The notes under the pieces: generated by a model
Database searches by the model: none
The model's input: the letters and a program-made list of their open reading frames with translations, nothing else
Told to the model about the DNA's origin: nothing
Source of the DNA: Cladosporium sp. IMV 00045
Lineage: Eukaryota > Ascomycota > Dothideomycetes > Cladosporiales > Cladosporiaceae
Direction of reading: 5' to 3'
DNA length: 62,988 bases
NCBI GenBank assembly: GCA_001931905.2
Contig: MSJI02000916.1
Span: forward strand, 1 to 62,988
Position numbers and translations under genes: made by a program
Shown here: positions 52,424 to 62,498 of the stretch, one piece after another
How positions within the stretch are numbered: position 1 is the stretch's first letter
Layout of the letters: each line of letters starts with the position of its first letter

Positions 52424-53386
52424 ATGGCCAAGAACTGGACTCAGGAGACCTACACCCTCAACACGGTAAGTTCTTGTCTACAGAACAATCATCAAGTGGC
52501 AAGAATCTCCATCTGACATTTCTCTTCTACACAGGGTGCGAAGATGCCCGCCGTTGGTCTCGGCACCTGGCAATCCAAGCCCAACGAGGTCCGCGACGCC
52601 GTCAAGGCCGCCCTCCTCGCCGGTTACCGCCACATCGACACTGCCCTCGCCTACGGCAACGAGCACGAGGTCGGCCAGGGTATCAAGGACTCTGGTGTTC
52701 CCCGTGAGGAGATCTGGGTCACCACCAAGCTCGACAACCCCTGGCACAAGCGTGTGGAAGAGGGCATCACCTCTTCCCTCAAGGACCTCGGCACCGACTA
52801 CGTCGACCTCTACCTCATCCACTGGCCCTCTTCCACCGACCCCGACGACTTGAAGAAGCACTACCCCGACTGGGACTTCATCAAGACCTGGCAAGAGATG
52901 CAGAAGCTGCCGGCCTCCGGCCGCGTCAAGAACATCGGCGTGTCCAACTTCGCCATCAAGAACCTCGAGAAGCTGCTCAACGACCCCTCCTGCAAGACCG
53001 TCCCCGCCGTCAACCAGGTCGAGCTGCACCCCAACAACCCCTCCCCCAAGCTCATCGACTACTGCCAGCAGAAGGGCATCCATTGCACCGCCTACTCCTG
53101 CCTCGGCAGCACCAACAGCCCCCTGGCCAAGGACGAGACCCTCAAGCAGATCGCCGACAGCAAAGGCAAGTCCACCGCCCAGGTCCTGCTCATGTGGGGC
53201 CTGCAGCGCGGCACCTCCGTCATCCCCAAGTCCGTCACCGCCTCACGCATCCAGGGCAACTTCCAGCTCGACGGCTGGAGCCTGACCGACGAGGAGATGA
53301 AGAAGCTCAGCTCCCTGCCTGACCGCTTCAAGGTCTGCGGTGACGCCTGGTTGCCCGTCAAGGTCTTCTTCGGCGATGACGAGTAA
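52424..53386 (+). CDS. NADPH-dependent aldo-keto reductase, Gcy1/glycerol dehydrogenase-like
   Basis: Exon 1 (52424-52465) and exon 2 (52535-53386) surround a 69-base intron (GTAAGT...CACAG), giving 297 residues. The AKR catalytic tetrad is visible: Asp49 and Tyr54 in HIDTALAYGNE, Lys79 in VTTKLDN and His110 in LIHWP. The signature GVSNFAIKNLEKLL and the cofactor motif IPKSVTASRIQGN are present. Length and motifs fit fungal AKRs such as yeast Gcy1 and Aspergillus glycerol dehydrogenase GldB, which act on glyceraldehyde, dihydroxyacetone or glycerol with NADP(H) in the cytosol. Its codon use is strongly C-ending, suggesting high expression. Exact substrate is not determined. Confidence 0.93.
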
Positions 53387-53682
53387 GCGATGACTCGATG
53401 GGAGAAAAACGAAAAAGAATTGTTTAGATCATCATCATTGTCGCATACGCCAACGTGAACACGAATCATTAAAAATCGCAACACTTCATCAAACAATCAT
53501 GGGAGCGGCGCTCTTTTTCTGCTTTTCTCAATTCAAAGATTATGTAGCAAATCCCAAAACATGTCCACTGATACTGAAGCATCGAGTCTTATGCTGTAAG
53601 GATATTATCCTCTTCGCATCATGCGTGATCCAAGTCTGTAAGTATCTCAGTCCACCATGTCGGCCTACAATGTCGTGCCGGT
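53387..53682. other. 3' region of the aldo-keto reductase
   Basis: Presumed 3' untranslated sequence and spacer. No further feature is supported. Confidence 0.35.
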
Positions 53683-53865
53683 CTAAGGAACATTTACTGG
53701 TGGGTTATATGGCACATCTTTCAATGTCGGCAGTATTATCGGAGTCCATGTACATGAGAAGTAACAGACGCTGTCTTGTAGCTCCTCGGTTGATTGTTTG
53801 CCCTCACATGCCTCAAAAGCGAGCATAGAGGCCGCGAAGAGCAAGCAACGCTGGACCAAAGTCAT
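53683..53865 (-). CDS. Possible small secreted Cys-containing peptide
   Basis: A 60-residue frame with a signal-peptide-like start (MTLVQRCLLFAASMLAF) and three later cysteines (EACEG, VCYFSC). A diverged second copy of its 5' part lies near 54000-54042, where the same block reads RTLLRRLLSFAVSV and is not intact. Candidate effector-like or spurious frame; no splice or expression evidence. Confidence 0.2.
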   Translation of the reverse strand: MTLVQRCLLFAASMLAFEACEGKQSTEELQDSVCYFSCTWTPIILPTLKDVPYNPPVNVP

Positions 53866-55045
53866 AGTTCTACAACCGAAATTTGTGAGAAGTAAATGAT
53901 GATTAGAACGGAAACGAACAATTTCTATCTATGCCTCTAGGCATCAAATATAGCCTATGTTCTATGTGCTATTGTGTGGGCGACAATCTCATGGCCTAAC
54001 AGAGACCGCAAAAGAAAGCAAACGCCGGAGCAAAGTCCTGGCCGCTGTGTCAGCGAGAGCTTCTGATATTTGCATGCAAGACACGGTAATAGCTTGTTAT
54101 TGTCCTGAGCCGGTTTCTTCGACGTCACTATTGTTGTCAAAGTGCTTTCACATCACCTCATCGCATAACGATATTTCCGATATCGATTGCGAAAACCTCA
54201 TCAACCGCCGATCAAACACTTCCCCCATCGCTAACACTTCAACTCGAGGTCACGCCAAATGCAAGCCAGCGCGCCACTGCCAATTCAACATTCTATGAAT
54301 CAACAAAGTACACGCAATCCACTACCTCCAAATGCAACACTGTCACCTTGCCCTCTTCCCAAAACATATCTCGTCCGCTATCGCAGTATTTCTTCGGCGT
54401 TAACAGTGAATATCTTCACCCAAATAGCTCCGATACCGGAGAAGCAGCGACTTTACGCTTGGCTCTTGCAGACCTGGCGTGCCTGGCTCGCCAGGCAGAC
54501 CGCAAAACACTGCGTTCTCTCAACGGCAAAGTCGGCACGCTCTTCGACAACTCGACCGCAGGTGGGCCTACCACCTACAAAGGGCCATGCGGCCAAGGTC
54601 CGATACCGAATTGCACCTTGTTGCTATCTCTCGGAGCGGTAGGCTCTGGGGATCTGTCTGGCACGGCATCCTGGTTCTTTTTAAAGAGATGCTCTGCGCG
54701 TCCTGTAGGTTTTGTTTCATTTGTCATCTTTGATATATTCTCTTTTTGGATTGGAAGAGGAGCTGTACGTACGGTAGAGATTATCGTACTACACTGGAAT
54801 TAATTCTCGTTACTCTCACTTTTCAAAGTTTTGTCTGTCGGCAATGCTATAGCCGGAACCACTATCGCCACCCATATCAATGCTGTACAGCTCTGGCAAT
54901 ACATCGACGAACTCGATCGAAAAAGCATACGAGGAAAAACAAATAACACTCTTTCTCTGGACTGTCGTCGCCCCCATGGCGTCCGGCCTCTACCACTCAC
55001 CAACCAGCCCGTCATCGTCCCAATACCAGCACCAAAACATCAGCC
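53866..55045. other. Spacer upstream of the MFS gene
   Basis: Short frames only. A frame at 54348-54803 has no domains. The end of the region presumably holds the MFS promoter. Confidence 0.4.
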
Positions 55046-56862
55046 ATGGCCCGTAAAAGCCACAATGGCGGCAACCTGGAAGACACGCTGCACGACCAAA
55101 CGCAGCTGCTGGACAAGAAAAACATCGTCTTCGTCTTCGCCCTGCTCTCCCTCTGCCTGCTCGTCTGCTTCATCGACCAGAACGGCATCGGCGTCATCCT
55201 GCCCCCCATAGCGCGCGATCTGAACGCGCAAGCGTCCATTTCGTGGGCGGGCACCTCGGCTCTGATCGCCAACACCGTCTTCCAAGTCCTGTACGGCCGA
55301 CTGTCGGACCTGTTCGGGCGCAAGAACATCCTCGTCTCGGCGCTGGTGTTGCTCAGCTTGAGCGATCTGGCGTGCGGCTTGAGTGTTAATTCGACTATGT
55401 TGTATATCTTCCGCGGCCTGGCTGGCGTGGCGAACGGTGGCATCACGAGTTTGACAATGATGATCGTGTCGGACGTCGTGACGCTCCAAGACAGAGGCAA
55501 GTATCAGGGGATTCTGGGCTCGATGGTCGGACTGGGAAATGCCATTGGTCCACTCATTGCGTCTGCGTTCGCCATTCATCAGACGTGGAGAGGGCTGTTT
55601 TACCTCCTCGCGCCGCTGATTATGGTCGTCGTTACGCTCAGCTGGCTCTATTTGCCGAGTAATATGCCGGATTTGGACTGGAAGGAGACGATTGGGAAGA
55701 TTGATTTTTTGGGCCTGTTCACGGGCACTGCGGCGGTGATTTTGTTGCTCATTCCTATCTCGGAAGGAGGACATGAGGGAACGCCTTGGGATTCGGCGGA
55801 GGTGATCGCCATGCTGGTCGTTGGAGGGGTGTGCTTCATCGCTTTCCTCCTCGTCGAGTGGAAGTGGGCTCGTCTCCCCATCATGCCGCTCGGGATGTTC
55901 AGAATCCCCTCCGTGGCCGCCATGTTGGCTCAGAGCTTTTTCCTCGGTGCAAGTTACTATTCCTACCTCTACTTCCTCCCCCTCTAGTAAGCCCCAAACC
56001 CTTCCCACCTCCCCCCCATCAAACCCGCAAGAAAACTCACCCACCCCCTCTTCCCAGCTATCAAAACGTCAAAGGCTACACGCCCCTCGTCAGCGCCGCC
56101 CTCCTCCTCCCCGTCGTCGTCACGCAAGCCATCTCCTCCACGCTCGCGGGCCTGAGCATGTCGCGCTGGAACCGCTACGGCATCATCATCTGGGGCGGCT
56201 TCAGCGTGTGGCTCGTCGGCAGCGGGCTGCTGATCATGGCCGACCGGACCCTGCACGTCGGCTGGCTCTGCTTCTTCCTCTTCCTCATCGGCTGCGGCAC
56301 GGGAATGGTTTTCCAACCCACCCTCGTCGCCCTGCAAGCCCACACGCCAAAAATGCAGCGCGCCGTCGTCACTTCGAATAGAAATTTCCTCCGCAGCTCA
56401 GGCGGCGCTGTCGGGCTGGTGGTTTCTTCGGCCATTCTGGCGAATGTGCTGCGTTCTTCCCTGCCGGACCGGTTGGCGGATGTGGCGAATAGCACTTTCG
56501 CGGCGCCGGATTTGTCAGCTTTCGATGAGGCGGATCGCACGGCGATCGCGGACGCGTATGCCAGTGCGAGTCGTGCGGTGTTTATTTTTTGCGCGCCACT
56601 CACCGCGCTTTGTTTGGCGCTTTGTCTGGTTGTGAAGGATCATGGCCTCATCCGGGAGGAGGAGACGCCTGGGCCGACGCCTGGGGCGACTACGCCGGTG
56701 GTTGTGGAAGAGGATGGGGAGAAGTCGAAGGATGGTGAGCGTGGTGGGAGTTTGGATGTTTCGAGAAGAGTTTCGAAGGAGTCGGTGGATGGGCTCGAGG
56801 GGCTCGGTGGTGGGGAGAAGGGGTTGATGGGGCATGCTGGTAATGTGGAGAGAGGTGGATAG
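55046..56862 (+). CDS. MFS multidrug-type transporter
   Basis: Exon 1 (55046-55986) and exon 2 (56058-56862) flank a 71-base intron (GTAAGC...CCCAG) and encode 581 residues. About 12-14 hydrophobic segments start near residue 28 (FVFALLSLCLLVCFIDQNGIG). MFS motif A, GRLSDLFGRKN, is at about 84-94, and the antiporter-like segment GPLIASAFA follows GLGNAI. These features match fungal drug:H+ antiporters of the DHA2-type. Exon 2 starts YQNVKGYTPLVSAALLLP, a common family segment. The hydrophilic C-terminal tail (from about 500) is Glu/Gly/Ser-rich. Plasma-membrane export of toxins or metabolites is inferred; no biosynthetic cluster is adjacent. Confidence 0.93.
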
Positions 56863-57018
56863 TTAAGACCAATATAATCCCGGAAATGGATGGCATCGCT
56901 CGCGAGATAAGAGAGAGGCAATAGCATAATAACATAAGGATTTAGCTGTGTATTTCCAAATGGCAACCCCTAACTCCGAACGGCCCCGTTGCAGTTATCC
57001 AAAAACTCTATCTCAACC

Positions 57019-58626
57019 TCACTCCTCAACCCCAGCCAACTCCCAAACCCTCCTCTTCCCCTCCCCCTCCTTCCCCGCCAGCACCCTCGCCACGCCCCTC
57101 TCCTCCGGGTGCAAATGCGCACCACTCTGCCTGAGCAGCCTCACACTCTCCTCCAGCCCCGCATTCGCCGCAAGGAAGAGCGGCGTGCGCCCCGCCTTAT
57201 TGCGCATGTGCACGCTCGCGCCCTTCTGCAGCAGCAAGCGCAGCAGATCCAAATTCGGCCCGACGGCCGCGACGTGCAGCGGCACGCTGCCGCTGTAGTC
57301 CGCTTCGTTGAGCAGCCAGTCCGGCTCGTAGGACATGATCTCGCGGAAGTGGGGCAGGTCGCCTTCGGCGATGGCGTAGGCGAGTTTGCTCAGGTGGGTT
57401 TGGCGCGCGGCTTGCGAGGTGGCGGGGGATTCTTGGGCGTGGCTGAATTGCGTGCCGGCGGCGCGCTCGGTCAGCTCGCCGCGGAGGGAGACGCTCATGA
57501 GGCGCGTCACTTCGGCGGTGCTGATGGAGGGGAGTGCGAGGAGGTAGGAGAGTTTGGTGAGTGCGCCTTCGGTCGTGAGGTCGTGGCCGGGCACGATGCC
57601 GGCGCGGCCGAGGACCATGGCGGGGGCGTAGAGGGGGCTTACGCTGCCGGAGAGGCATTGCGTGACGTTGACGATGACGACGCCGCGCTGGACGGCGTCG
57701 CTGAAGATTTTGATCAGAGTGTTGTCGGGGCCAGAGGGGGCGTTGCCCGCCCCGAAGGTTTCGAGGATGAGGCCGTGAAGGCCGGGGACGCGCAGGACGG
57801 CGTCGACCATTTCGGGCTTGATGCCGGGGAAGATGCGCAGGCAGGCCACGTGCGCGGTTTCCAGGCTGGTTTGGATGCTGAAGGGCTTGATTTCGCGCGG
57901 GCGGTAGATGGCGTTCCACGAGACGTGGATGTCGGAGGAGGTGATTGTGGCGAGCGGGTCGAAGTTGGGGGCGGAGAAGGCGGCGAACTGGTCGGCGGAG
58001 ACTTTGGTGCAGCGGTTGCCGCGGAAGAGTCGGTGGTTGAAGAAGAGGCCAACTTCTGGGATGAGGAAGTGGCCGGCGATGATCAGGGATCCCAGAAGGT
58101 TGTCCGTGGCGTCGTTTTGGAGTTGGAAGATTGGCGCTTGACTGCCAGTCAGGATGACCGGCTTGCCCAGGTTGCTGAGCATGAAGCTGAGCGCGGAACT
58201 GGTGTAGGCGAGACTGTCCGTGCCATGGAGGACCACGAACCCGTCGAAGAGCGTGTAGTTCTTGTAGATGGTATTGGCGATTTGAGTCCAACCCTTGGAG
58301 TCGATAGAGCTGGAGTCCAGCAAATTCTCAAATTCCAGGACTGAAAAGCGCACATGCTTTCCGTAGCGGCTACGAGGCGTTCTCAGACTCTTCAAAGTGA
58401 CTGCTGGGCCATCACGTTCGGGGAATGCCTCGAGTGTTCCAGGAGCAGAGCCGTCGTTGAAGGAAGGTCGTGGGGCCATACCAGCGTCCAGGAATCCCTT
58501 GGCTGGGACGAGACCTTCAGGGCTGGATCGCATGCAAATGGTGCCGCCGGTCATGATGATGAGGACTCGCGAGTCGGCGGCACCATTGACGACGCTCTCT
58601 GCGGCGGTGGGCTCGTTCAAGGCCAT
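57019..58626 (-). CDS. Type I L-asparaginase fused to C-terminal ankyrin repeats
   Basis: A single-exon frame of 535 residues. The asparaginase domain has both catalytic signatures: TGGTI at residues 26-30 and HGTDSLAYTSSALSFML at about 134-150, with GSQAP and TDNL-containing DATDNLLGS following. Residues about 430-515 are ankyrin repeats (GSVPLHVAAVGPNLDLLRLLL, GRTPLFLAANAGLEESVRLL). This architecture is that of eukaryotic cytosolic asparaginases, such as mammalian 60-kDa lysophospholipase/ASPG. It hydrolyses L-asparagine to aspartate and ammonia. There is no signal peptide, so a cytosolic role is expected, unlike secreted yeast asparaginase II. Confidence 0.93.
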   Translation of the reverse strand: MALNEPTAAESVVNGAADSRVLIIMTGGTICMRSSPEGLVPAKGFLDAGMAPRPSFNDGSAPGTLEAFPERDGPAVTLKSLRTPRSRYGKHVRFSVLEFENLLDSSSIDSKGWTQIANTIYKNYTLFDGFVVLHGTDSLAYTSSALSFMLSNLGKPVILTGSQAPIFQLQNDATDNLLGSLIIAGHFLIPEVGLFFNHRLFRGNRCTKVSADQFAAFSAPNFDPLATITSSDIHVSWNAIYRPREIKPFSIQTSLETAHVACLRIFPGIKPEMVDAVLRVPGLHGLILETFGAGNAPSGPDNTLIKIFSDAVQRGVVIVNVTQCLSGSVSPLYAPAMVLGRAGIVPGHDLTTEGALTKLSYLLALPSISTAEVTRLMSVSLRGELTERAAGTQFSHAQESPATSQAARQTHLSKLAYAIAEGDLPHFREIMSYEPDWLLNEADYSGSVPLHVAAVGPNLDLLRLLLQKGASVHMRNKAGRTPLFLAANAGLEESVRLLRQSGAHLHPEERGVARVLAGKEGEGKRRVWELAGVEE

Positions 58627-59539
58627 TCTGTCTTGTGTATGAATGTCGGTGTTGATTGGATGCAGATGCGCGGTTTAGGCCAAGGAGAAAGAGAGGCAGA
58701 TATTTAACAAGATGAGAGATGAAGAAAACCTACATGGATCACGGAGATGCTCACGAGAATCTAGTAGCGAGTCTCCGTGTGGTGTTAATGTTTTCATGCC
58801 AGTCCCGGGGGAGGGAGGCTGGCTCTAGAATGGCGAATGGGTGGATTCTGTGACTCTGGAAAATAAATTTAGCTTCGTGGAGTTCAATTATCGAGGGGTA
58901 AGAGCGGTCGGTCATACCTACAAAAGTGCCCAAAAATTTATAAGAGATTGATCTGATGCGCCGGCATAGGGTTAGGGTTGGAGGGATCGCGTGTTGACGG
59001 CGCCGGACTGCGTGAATGAACCGGAACATCAATGCGAAGTCTTTTCGAATTTGATCAGAATTGCAACAGGCTGTCACTTCATACTTGCAGTCCCGTAGTC
59101 CCTGCCACTGTATCTAGGCTTGAAAAACATGCGGGCAGGTGCGTATAAGGTATCTAGGGTTATGTGCCTTTGCCATCGAACGAGTATGTAGGCGATAGAA
59201 CACCATTAATGTGCGAGATGTGAAGTTTGAGACAGATCACAGCTGATTTTTGAAAGACGAAATATATGTTTGGTGAAAGGACGAATCTCTTACATTACCT
59301 TCGGGTGAAAGAATACCCCATGATACCCTTCTGATGCTCGTCCGACCTCGGCCCCGTGAATGTTTTGGCGGGGTTTGGAGCTTCATCACGTCAGCTCAAG
59401 GCCATTGACGGCATTTGACAGCTCTGCAATGGCTGGTGGATTTGTAATGATACCACTACATGTATATCCAGCGCTTCCACACACATAATAATCTCACTAT
59501 ACTCATCTCCTCTCTGTCTCCTACCCTAACAAGACTTCC
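58627..59539. promoter_or_regulatory. Divergent promoter region asparaginase/quinone reductase
   Basis: About 900 bases between two divergent starts. It contains a telomere-like TAGGGTTAGGGTT at about 58966-58978. No gene is supported in it; the 108-residue reverse frame at 58751-59077 has no features. Confidence 0.4.
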
Positions 59540-60744
59540 ATGTTCACCGCTCGCACAGCCATCTCATCAGCCACCCGCCGAGCAACAGCCATAGCATCCC
59601 AACTGACCATTCCCCGAACCGCCTTCACCACAATCAACAACGCCACCGTCACCGCACGCACCATGGCATCGACTTCCATACCCAAGACGATGAAAGGCGT
59701 GATCATGGAGAAGAACGGCGGCACGGAGGTCCTGCAGTACAAAACAGACCTGCCCGTGCCGGAGCCCAAGGAAGGCCAGATTCTGATCAAGAACGATTAC
59801 GTTGGTGTTAACTTCATTGATACGTGAGTGACAGCATTCCCATTACCTTCACAGAAAGAAAACAACAAAACCGCCCAACTAACCACCCCTCCACCACCAG
59901 CTACTTCCGCACCGGCCTCTACCCCGCCCCTCACTGGCCGTACACTCTCGGCCGCGAAAGCGAAGGCACCGTCATCTCCGTCGGCTCCGGCGAAACCTAC
60001 GGCCTGCACCCCGGCGACCGCGTCGTGGTGCTCTCCGAAGGAACCTACGGCGAATACACCGCCGCGCCCGCCGCCAAAGCGACGAGAATTCCCACCGACC
60101 TCCCGCCCAAAATCGCCTCCGCCGCCCTCCTGCAGGGCCTCACGGCGCTCACGCTCATCCGCGAAGCCCACCACGTCAAGAAAGGCGACTGGGTCCTCGT
60201 GCACGCCGCCGCGGGCGGGACGGGGCTGTGGCTCTGTCAGCTTTTGAAGGCTGTGGGCGCCAACACGATCGGGACGGCTTCCACGGCGGAGAAAGTCGCG
60301 TTGGCGACGCAGGCGGGCGCTACGCACGTTATCAATTATTCCGAAGAAGACGTCAAGGCGCGCGTGGACTCCCTGACCGGCGGGAAGGGCGTCATCGCCG
60401 TCTTCGACGGCGTGGGCAAATCCACCTTCGACCTGTCCCTCGACTGCGTGGCGCGCAAGGGCAGTTTGATTTCCTTCGGCAACGCATCGGGCGCGGTGCC
60501 GCCTTTGGCTATCGCGCGGTTGAGCGCGAAGAATGTGCGGCTGATGCGGCCGACGCTGTTCAATTTCATCGTCGAGAGGGCGGAGTTTGAGGGGTATGTG
60601 CGGGAGTTGTTTGGGTTTATTCAGAGGGATAGGATGGATGTGCGGATTCATGAGACGTATCCCCTCAGTCAGGTGGCGAGGGCGCATGAGGATTTGGAGG
60701 GGCGGAGGACGACGGGGAAACTGCTTTTGGATCCGTCGAAGTGA
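59540..60744 (+). CDS. ZTA1: Zeta-crystallin-type NADPH:quinone oxidoreductase
   Basis: Exons 59540-59823 and 59901-60744 surround a 77-base intron (GTGAGT...CCAG) and give 375 residues. The first ~40 residues (MFTARTAISSATRRATAIAS) look like a mitochondrial presequence; an inner methionine at 59663 (MASTSIPKTMKGV) could give a cytosolic form. The medium-chain dehydrogenase fold shows VGVNFIDTYFRTGLY, YTLGRESEG, the cofactor motif AAAGGTGLWLCQL, and GATHVINYSEED. It lacks the zinc ligands of alcohol dehydrogenases, as expected for quinone reductases like yeast Zta1. Role in detoxifying quinones with NADPH is known for the family. It converges with the next SDR gene. Confidence 0.92.
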
Positions 60745-61057
60745 GGCGCGGATGTCTGCTTGAGTTGATGGATGGGGGTTAGGAGGGAGGTTGGTTGGTA
60801 GGGGTGGGAGGGAGGCGGAATGCAAATGGATTATATTCTGGAAAATGGCAGGATCTGTGTGAGACGGCTGAAATGTACTTCTTCCATGGAAAGACATCAA
60901 ATGTTTATTCATGAGATGGCTCGCTGTTCGAACGGTATTCTTCGTATATGCATTCTGTACAAACCGTCTATCTACAATTTCGACGTCGGGCTCGCCGGCC
61001 TCCTGTACATGACCGACGCGGCCGCCTAGCAAGAAGGATGACTCGTCATTACAGTGT
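60745..61057. other. Convergent 3' intergenic region
   Basis: About 310 bases between two convergent stop codons; presumed 3' untranslated regions only. Confidence 0.45.
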
Positions 61058-62070
61058 TCACGACTTCTTGTGCATGACCGTCGCCGCCGCCTTTTCGCAG
61101 AAAAGATCATCATTAGCCGCAGCCCTCTCCTCGCACTGAAACAAGCTACGACGGGATAACTCACCTGGTGGTTGGGGAAGATCAAACTATCAGCAATGAC
61201 AACATTCTCCCTCCTGCCCGCAGTGAAAACGATAATCTCCGCAATATCGTCCGGCGTCAAGGGCTCGCAGCCCTTGTAGACCGCATCGGCCTTCTCCTTG
61301 TCGCCGTAGAATCTCACGACGCTGAACTCCGTCTCGACCTGGCCCGGGTCGATTTCCATGATGCGGATGCGCGTCGCGATGAGCTCCTTGCGCATGGCGT
61401 CGGTGAACGAGCGCACGGCGGCCTTGGTCGCGCAGTAGATGGAGCCGTTTGGGTAGGGCTCGCGGCCCGCGATGCTGCCCACGTTGATGATGTCGCCAGC
61501 GCCGGCCTCGCCGCGGGATTTCATCTGTGGCAGAACGGCTTGCGTCACGTTCACGAGGCCTGTCACGTTGGTCGCGAACATGACGTCCAGGTCCTCGGTT
61601 TTGATGTCGCCGACCTTGTCGACGCCGCGGACGAGCCCGGCGTTGTTGACCAGGACGTCGATTTGTTGGAATTCGGCGGGGAGGTTCTGCACGAGCTGGG
61701 CGACTTCGCTGGCTTGGGAGACGTCCAGTTGGACGGGGAGCACTTGCACGCCGGAGCCGACTTCTGCGTTGATGTCGGCGGCGAGCTGCTTGAGCGAGTC
61801 GATGCGGCGCGCGGTCAGGATGAGCTTGAGGTTGTTGGGGGATGTGCGGGCGAATTCTTGCGCGGTGCTCTTGCCGATGCCTGAGCTGGCGCCGGTGATC
61901 AGGATGGTTTTGCCTTCGAGGCGCTTGCCCATTGCGGTAGACATGGTTCTGCGGAGGATGCTGTTTGCTCTGGGGTGTGCGAGGAGGGTGGTGCTGATTG
62001 CCGACGACGAGATGGGACAGGGCTTGAGAAGGGCAGAAGAGGTTGTTCGGAGGAGATGACAGAGCTTCAT
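61058..62070 (-). CDS. Short-chain dehydrogenase, YdfG/serine-threonine dehydrogenase-like
   Basis: Two exons: 62070-61165 and a tiny last exon 61090-61058 of 33 bases, after a 74-base intron (GTGAGT...AAAAG, branch CTAAT). The join makes ...FPNHQ plus AAATVMHKKS, the usual C-terminal end of this SDR group. The protein has 312 residues from the first ATG; the methionine before STAMGKRLEG at residue 43 may be the start of a cytosolic form, as residues 1-42 look like a mitochondrial presequence. Motifs are TGASSGIG (59-66), VNNAG, and YCATK with the catalytic Tyr/Lys. Family members oxidise L-allo-threonine and related 3-hydroxy acids with NADP+. Without the last exon the frame would read on into unrelated sequence. 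Confidence 0.9.
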
Positions 62071-62498
62071 ACGAGACGGGAGGGGGAGAGAGAGATGTGG
62101 GAAGGGACGTCAATGGGGAGATAACAAGGAATGTTCTAGTAAGTGAGGTGATATCCCTACGACAGCTCGACAGACAAGACTCTAGCGGCGGACTTAGCGA
62201 CAGGCGATGGCGGTTGCGTGCTTTGAGTGGAGGAGGAGAGAGTGGAGGAGTGTGGTGTTGATTGTTTGATGATTTGTTGCGAGAGAGACACCTTGCGGGG
62301 TTGTTCAATCAAAGCCCGCAGTCGGCGCTGTCGGGCAATTGTCGCCCCGTCGGTCCAAAGCCTGCGAGGATCGTCCTAAAAATCCCAGCCTGGTCTGTGC
62401 CACTGCAGAGCCAGAGGCATTTTCATATGCGAGAAAGATACTAGCTTCATAAGCATTATTGAACGGCAAGCAACAACAACGCAAAACCACTGCCCAGC
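62071..62498. promoter_or_regulatory. Divergent promoter region SDR/Nop13-like gene
   Basis: About 430 bases between two divergent starts. No gene is supported in it and no specific site was identified. Confidence 0.4.

Noticed and set aside
56989..58344. Plus-strand frame of 451 residues opposite the asparaginase
   Set aside because: It is a GC-rich antisense shadow; the minus strand has clear catalytic motifs.
59797..61164. Continuation of the 61058-62070 SDR frame through to 59797
   Set aside because: It is intron read-through plus antisense of the quinone reductase; a normal family C terminus is made by splicing at 61164.
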